NCBI GenBank assembly: GCA_030151635.1
Contig: JASLDF010000190.1
Coordinates: forward strand, 1 to 7,161
Reading direction: 5' to 3'
Source: Bacteroides sp.
GTDB lineage: Bacteria; Bacteroidota; Bacteroidia; Bacteroidales; Bacteroidaceae
DNA: 7,161 nucleotides
Shown here: in pieces, positions 6,110 to 7,161 of the stretch
Layout: every line of letters begins with the position of its first letter
Position numbering within the stretch: position 1 is the first letter of the stretch
Notes under the pieces: model-generated
Database searches by the model: none
What the model was told of the DNA's origin: nothing
The model's input: the letters and a program-made list of their open reading frames with translations, nothing else
Translations under genes and position numbers: made by a program

Positions 6110-6126
6110 ATATGTTGTAAACATAT
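6110..6126. repeat. Dyad of 7+3+7 bp containing TTGTAAACA
   Basis: ATATGTT (6110-6116) and AACATAT (6120-6126) are perfect inverted copies around GTA. The centre reads TTGTAAACA, the same nine bases found on the minus strand in both elements at 5371-5401. This hints that one regulator may bind in both places, though so short a match in AT-rich DNA may be chance. Confidence 0.4.
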
Positions 6127-6151
6127 CGGAATATTCTTTTTTGTAGTATAG

Positions 6152-6166
6152 ATGTTCTGAAATTAA
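6152..6166 (+). repeat. 15-bp direct repeat, copy 1
   Basis: ATGTTCTGAAATTAA is identical to 6356-6370, 204 bp downstream. TAGTATA precedes both copies, one base away here and eight bases away in copy 2. Flanking sequence otherwise differs. Confidence 0.55.
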
Positions 6167-6355
6167 GCTGGCTGTATATTTTGGATAGAAAACTGTGTGC
6201 ATATTTTAAAGTTAGTTATGTGTATTATAAATACATGACAAGGTTAACTGCTTGTTTAGTAGTGTTATAGGTGTAGTGGTGTTGTATTTTAAATTAAATA
6301 CATGAATGATAATGCAATGTCGTAATAAAAATATATAACTTAGTATATGAATGTA

Positions 6356-6370
6356 ATGTTCTGAAATTAA
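6356..6370 (+). repeat. 15-bp direct repeat, copy 2, in the lipoprotein gene leader
   Basis: Identical to 6152-6166. It ends 20 bp before the ATG at 6391, so it probably lies in the promoter or 5' leader of that gene. No exact TAnnTTTG box was found close upstream of the gene, so its promoter remains unassigned. Confidence 0.5.
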
Positions 6371-6390
6371 TATTTACACAAATATAACGT

Positions 6391-7161
6391 ATGAAAAAAA
6401 GTATTATTTATTTATTCTCAATGTTATTCATCTTTTCTCTTGCAGCTTGTAAGGATAGCGATGAAAACAAAACTCCAGATGTAGCAAAATTCTCAGAATT
6501 TTCTGGTGATTACTTAGGTAGCCTAATGCTATCTGGAAATGACGCTTTAAAAAATATCAATGTAAAAATTGAAGGAACTGATGGAGTTGAGAAATTAAAG
6601 ATAACATTGAGTAAGTTTAAGCCTGAAACAAGAGCTGAAATAGAATCTGTTACTTTTGAGGCTCCTGCAGTAATTGAGGGCGGTAAATGCAAGTTCGAAG
6701 CTACAAATGTTGAGTTTGCTTCTCTTAAGAATATGACTCTTATTGGTGAAATTGCAAACAAAGAAATTTTCATTGATGGTTCGTATATCAATGAGGCTGG
6801 TGAAACCGTAAAACTTTCTTTTGAAGGTGCACTTGATAAGGAAGCTGAAGTAGAAGAAGCTACTAACTTTGCAGATTTCTCTGGCGATTATTTAGGTAAC
6901 CTAGGTTTTTCAGAAGATCAAATTTTGAAAAATATCAATCTAAACGTTGTAGGTGTTAATGGTGTTAAAGAGTTAACGCTAACTTTTAGCAAATTAACCA
7001 ATGCTGCCGATTTCGAGCCTGTAACCGTTACTGTTCCTGCAAGAATTGAAGAAGGTAAATGTGTTTTCACAGTTAAAGACTTGGCTATAGGAACTCTTCT
7101 AAATGTTGAACTTGAAGGTGTAATTGCTGATAAAGTATTGAAACTAGAAGGTACTTCTACT
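6391..7161 (+). CDS. Lipoprotein with tandem calycin-like modules (3' end beyond window)
   Basis: An open frame of 257 codons running off the window end. Residues 1-19 are a lipoprotein signal peptide (MKKS, then a hydrophobic run) with lipobox LAAC and lipidated C20. The following KDSDEN is rich in acids at +2 to +5, like known Bacteroidota lipoprotein export signals, so display on the cell surface is likely. Two homologous beta-rich modules follow: residues 34 to about 133 and 160 to 257 or beyond. Both open with F-x-(E/D)-FSGDYLG and share LKNIN (53-57 and 179-183), a P-A-x-I-E-x-GKC segment, and a final strand with G-x-I-A-x-K. By my hand alignment they are about 40% identical with one 2-residue gap. 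Module shape (GxYxGxL opening, alternating strands) resembles the calycin-like domain and residues 36-150 of the lipoprotein at 3591-4862. The ligand is unknown. More modules or a C-terminal domain may lie outside the window. Confidence 0.75.
   Translation, partial: MKKSIIYLFSMLFIFSLAACKDSDENKTPDVAKFSEFSGDYLGSLMLSGNDALKNINVKIEGTDGVEKLKITLSKFKPETRAEIESVTFEAPAVIEGGKCKFEATNVEFASLKNMTLIGEIANKEIFIDGSYINEAGETVKLSFEGALDKEAEVEEATNFADFSGDYLGNLGFSEDQILKNINLNVVGVNGVKELTLTFSKLTNAADFEPVTVTVPARIEEGKCVFTVKDLAIGTLLNVELEGVIADKVLKLEGTST

Larger units (their letters stand above)
5324..6390. other. Gene-poor intergenic region of about 1.07 kb
   Basis: No ORF of convincing length or composition occurs on either strand. 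The longest item I traced is a 28-codon frame at 5814-5900 with no supporting signal. The region is very AT-rich but structured: paired elements (5371-5401), a forward promoter box (5507-5514), a large hairpin (5591-5649), a minus-strand promoter box (5663-5670), an intrinsic terminator (5755-5790), two dyads (6083-6126) and a direct repeat (6152-6166 and 6356-6370). From about 5900 to 6080 I see only AT-rich sequence. Confidence 0.6.

Noticed and set aside
6510..6791. 93-residue minus-strand ORF
   Set aside because: It lies entirely within the lipoprotein coding frame that starts at 6391, which has a signal peptide and tandem modules. The minus-strand translation shows no motif and is a shadow.

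Overview
The window is AT-rich and reads as a Bacteroidota (probably Bacteroidales) chromosome fragment. Several upstream regions carry TAnnTTTG boxes, the -7 element known from this phylum. Most start codons lack a clear Shine-Dalgarno sequence. Two genes encode lipoproteins of types typical of Bacteroidota: one with a PCMD-like C-terminal domain, one with repeated calycin-like beta-barrel modules. No species can be named from this evidence.

Layout. Positions 1-205 are a non-coding leader with a promoter box. At 206-2775 two genes overlap by ATGA. The first is a fused cytidylyltransferase/short-chain dehydrogenase of the CDP-ribitol-forming type. The second is a CDP-glycerol/CDP-ribitol phosphotransferase of the TagF type. 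Together they look like a compact unit that makes CDP-ribitol from ribulose 5-phosphate and moves ribitol phosphate onto a surface glycan. A hairpin terminator separates them from a converging DEDDh exonuclease gene (minus strand, 2808-3299), which has its own promoter and a structured leader. At 3591-4862 a lipoprotein with an N-terminal calycin-like module and a C-terminal PCMD-like domain converges on a small four-helix membrane protein of unknown function (minus strand, 4922-5323), with one strong hairpin between them.

Positions 5324-6390 hold about 1.07 kb without a convincing gene, but they are not featureless. They contain a pair of identical 11-bp elements exactly 20 bp apart upstream of the membrane protein gene, a forward promoter box, two strong hairpins (one a good intrinsic terminator), two adjacent dyads, and a 15-bp direct repeat whose second copy lies just upstream of the next gene. 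A small non-coding RNA is possible here but unproven.

From 6391 to the window end is the 5' part of another lipoprotein gene. It has an acidic export-type signal after its lipidated cysteine and two tandem, diverged copies of a beta-rich module resembling the N-terminal domain of the 3591-4862 lipoprotein. No RNA gene of a known family, insertion sequence, CRISPR array or phage gene was seen. The best candidates for something undescribed are the regulatory structures in the 5324-6390 gap and the paralogous lipoprotein pair.
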